A stretch of 64,000 nt of DNA from Amylibacter sp. SFDW26 (lineage in GTDB: Bacteria; Pseudomonadota; Alphaproteobacteria; Rhodobacterales; Rhodobacteraceae). Position numbers and translations under genes: made by a program. This document shows, one piece after another, positions 62,158 to 64,000 of the stretch; positions within the stretch are counted from its first letter, which is position 1, and each line of letters opens with the position of its first letter. The stretch is from NCBI RefSeq assembly GCF_009184395.1, contig NZ_WEIC01000003.1, positions 1 through 64,000 of the forward strand. The letters run 5' to 3'. The notes below the pieces were generated by a model. It ran no database searches. It was not told the origin of the DNA and saw only the letters and a list, made by a program, of their open reading frames with translations.

Positions 62158-64000
62158 CTAAGCTCTTAAACGTTCGCCTTTCGGATCAAACGCAGGTTCA
62201 TCCAACAGAACCGCTCGATGGGGCTTCCCAAGGATTGCCACATCAAACTCTGTTCCAGATTTCACATAATCCGCTTTGATAAAACAAAGCGCGATGGATT
62301 TTTCGACACTATAACCATACGCCCCAGAACTCACACGCCCTACAGGTGTGCCATCTGGCAAGAACACAGGCTCCCCACCACTGGCATCCGCATTCTCAGT
62401 CTCAACAGCCAAACTGACCAACAATTCGCGCGGTGGATTACCCATAAGCTTTGCATAGGCCTCTTTGCCCAAGAACTCTGGCTTATCCATCTTGATCAAG
62501 CGATCCAAACCAACCTCTTGCGGCCAATATTCTGGGCTATACTCACGCGACCAAGAGCCATAGCCTTTTTCAATCCGCAATGATCCTAATGAGCGCCCAC
62601 CAACAGGACGCACGCCCAAATCTTTGCCCGTTTCTAATAAGGCTTCATATAGCCTCAACTGATCCTCAGTTTTCACATACAATTCCCAGCCCAGATCGCC
62701 CGTAAAGGACACACGCAGCGCAATCGCATCTATACCCGCAACTGTAATCTGTGCAGACCGCATAAACGTCCAATCCTCATTGGATAAATCCGCTTGCGTT
62801 AAATGCGATAGCAATTCACGTGACTTCGGCCCTGCCACATTAAACCCGCAATACGCTTCAGTCAGGCTTTCGAAACTGACAGTATCAGGCCGTTCAACCG
62901 CATTAAAATACCGCTGATGATACCGTTCAGCCATACCCGACCCAACCATATAAAAATGATCATCACCTAATTTTGTTACGGTGAAATCCCCAGCAATACC
63001 GCCACGTTCACCCAACAATGGCGTCAAACAAGACCGTCCAACCTCTTTGGGCACATGATTGGCAATAACGCGGTCTAACCAATCCGCTGCCCCTGCCCCT
63101 TTGATTTCGTATTTACCAAAGTTCGACACATCAATGATACCAACACTAGCGCGCAACGCTTCACATTCTGCACGCACAGGCTCAAACCAATCTTGGCGAT
63201 CAAAACCATAATCCTCTTTGCCTTCAACGCCTTCGCCTGCAAACCACAGCGGATGTTCCCAGCCGTAGCTCAGGCCAAACACAGCCCCTAATTCCTTTTG
63301 CTTCTGATACGCAGGCCGCATTCGCATCGGGCGCCCTGCTTCGCGCTCTTCATAAGGGAAGTGGATTTTGAAACGGTTGGCGTATTGATCTTCGACACGC
63401 GCTTTTGTGAAACCTTTGTCCGCCCAATGCCCAAACCGCGCCACATCCCAAGGGAACATATCAAACTCTGGCTCCCCTTCGACAATCCACTGTGCTGTCA
63501 TCAAACCCAGACCACCCGATTGACTGAACCCTGGAATAATTCCGTTACAGCAGAAATAGCCTTTCAATTCAGGAATTGGCCCATACAGTGCTGAACTGTC
63601 GGGTGACCATATCATAGGTCCGTTAATCACACGTTTCACACCAACTTCTGCGGCAGATGGCACACGATCCATCGCCCGCATGATGTTGTCCATGATGCGA
63701 TCCAAATCATCCGCAAACAATTCATGGCCAAAACCAAGGGGTGTACCCTCTTCTGCCCAGAACTTCATGTCCTTTTCATAGGCACCAATCAGCAGCCCAT
63801 CACCCTCTTGGCGCATGTAATACTCGCCATCACGATCTGCCACAGATGGTAAACGACGATCCATCGCAGCAATCTCTGGAATGGTTTCCGTGACCAAATA
63901 TTGGTGTTCTGTTGGTTGCAATGGCAATTCTATCCCTGCCATAGCGGCCACTTCACGCCCCCAAAGCCCCGCAACATTCACGACCCAATCGGTTTGAATG
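62158..64000 (-). CDS. FAD-dependent oxidoreductase with GcvT domain (sarcosine/dimethylglycine dehydrogenase type), 5' end outside window
   Basis: The frame is open to the right edge, so the N-terminal FAD-binding part is missing. Present are the end of the DAO domain (VVNVAGLWGREVAAMAGIELPL, PTEHQYLVTE, GYFCCNGIIPGFSQSGGLGLMTAQW), then GcvT-like aminomethyltransferase domains (VGIIDVSNFGKYEIKGAGAADWLDRV, AYCGFNVAGPKSRELLSHL, SFTGDLGWELYV, GSLRIEKGYGSW). By family it demethylates dimethylglycine or sarcosine and passes the C1 unit to tetrahydrofolate. The exact substrate is not decided. Confidence 0.92.
   Translation of the reverse strand, partial: IQTDWVVNVAGLWGREVAAMAGIELPLQPTEHQYLVTETIPEIAAMDRRLPSVADRDGEYYMRQEGDGLLIGAYEKDMKFWAEEGTPLGFGHELFADDLDRIMDNIMRAMDRVPSAAEVGVKRVINGPMIWSPDSSALYGPIPELKGYFCCNGIIPGFSQSGGLGLMTAQWIVEGEPEFDMFPWDVARFGHWADKGFTKARVEDQYANRFKIHFPYEEREAGRPMRMRPAYQKQKELGAVFGLSYGWEHPLWFAGEGVEGKEDYGFDRQDWFEPVRAECEALRASVGIIDVSNFGKYEIKGAGAADWLDRVIANHVPKEVGRSCLTPLLGERGGIAGDFTVTKLGDDHFYMVGSGMAERYHQRYFNAVERPDTVSFESLTEAYCGFNVAGPKSRELLSHLTQADLSNEDWTFMRSAQITVAGIDAIALRVSFTGDLGWELYVKTEDQLRLYEALLETGKDLGVRPVGGRSLGSLRIEKGYGSWSREYSPEYWPQEVGLDRLIKMDKPEFLGKEAYAKLMGNPPRELLVSLAVETENADASGGEPVFLPDGTPVGRVSSGAYGYSVEKSIALCFIKADYVKSGTEFDVAILGKPHRAVLLDEPAFDPKGERLRA

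Noticed and set aside
1-64000. CRISPR arrays and rRNA genes
   Set aside because: No regularly spaced repeats or rRNA-like sequence were seen on either strand; the only RNA gene recognised is tRNA-Thr.

Overview
The window is AT-rich alphaproteobacterial DNA, most likely from a low-GC marine member of the Rhodobacterales. The right-hand chromosomal block supports this: GapR/DUF2312, a DUF1127 protein, a MocR regulator, a sarcosine/dimethylglycine dehydrogenase-type FAD-GcvT protein and ThrS. No species is claimed.

Region 1 (1-17.1 kb) is a type III secretion system (T3SS), read almost entirely leftwards. From right to left it holds a 54-aa small protein, SctI, SctD, two small accessory proteins (one TPR-like), a third small protein, a NarL/FixJ response regulator, an unknown protein, SctJ, K, L, N, O, Q, R, S, T and U, an unknown 274-aa protein, a 66-aa Gly/Ala-rich protein, and SctV. 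A paralogous regulator ends at base 108. A short secretin N-domain protein, like RhcC1 of the rhizobial split secretin, reads rightwards at 16.5 kb; no pore-forming secretin half is in the window. SctU lacks the NPTH autocleavage motif. A CTACGTA motif recurs in the T3SS intergenic regions.

Region 2 (17.2-50.6 kb) is a mosaic accessory island ending at a tRNA-Thr gene with a frameshifted integrase beside it. It carries: a serine recombinase remnant; a methyltransferase and unknown genes; a LuxR-type regulator followed by a three-gene operon (membrane protein, P-loop GTPase-like protein, partner protein) resembling predicted conflict systems; a decayed IS3-family element with a 4-bp target duplication; a NACHT NTPase followed by a radical-SAM-like gene; a graspetide-like RiPP cluster (37.4-38.9 kb gene, DyP peroxidase, precursor, ATP-grasp ligase, PPDK-type protein); and a Phd/Doc toxin-antitoxin pair.

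Within this island, a tyrosine recombinase gene (40.1-41.0 kb) ends inside a perfect 24-bp repeat whose inverted copy lies at 45.25 kb. The two copies enclose a convergent pair of genes, a GT2 glycosyltransferase and a nuclease-STAND NTPase-TPR protein, each starting at or just inside a repeat. I read this as a probable invertible cassette that places one or the other gene behind the recombinase. A degenerate third copy precedes the recombinase. The rest of the island (45.4-50.5 kb) is degraded mobile DNA: a truncated primase, a broken unknown gene, a short tyrosine recombinase and small orphans.

Region 3 (50.6-64 kb) is ordinary chromosome: tRNA-Thr, an iron ABC permease, a sulfotransferase-like protein, GapR, two alpha/beta hydrolases, ThrS, a CHMI-like tautomerase, an Lrp/AsnC regulator with a divergent MFS transporter, a MocR regulator divergent from a DUF1127 protein, and the 3' part of an FAD/GcvT dehydrogenase. 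All assignments come from reading the sequence; no database search was run.
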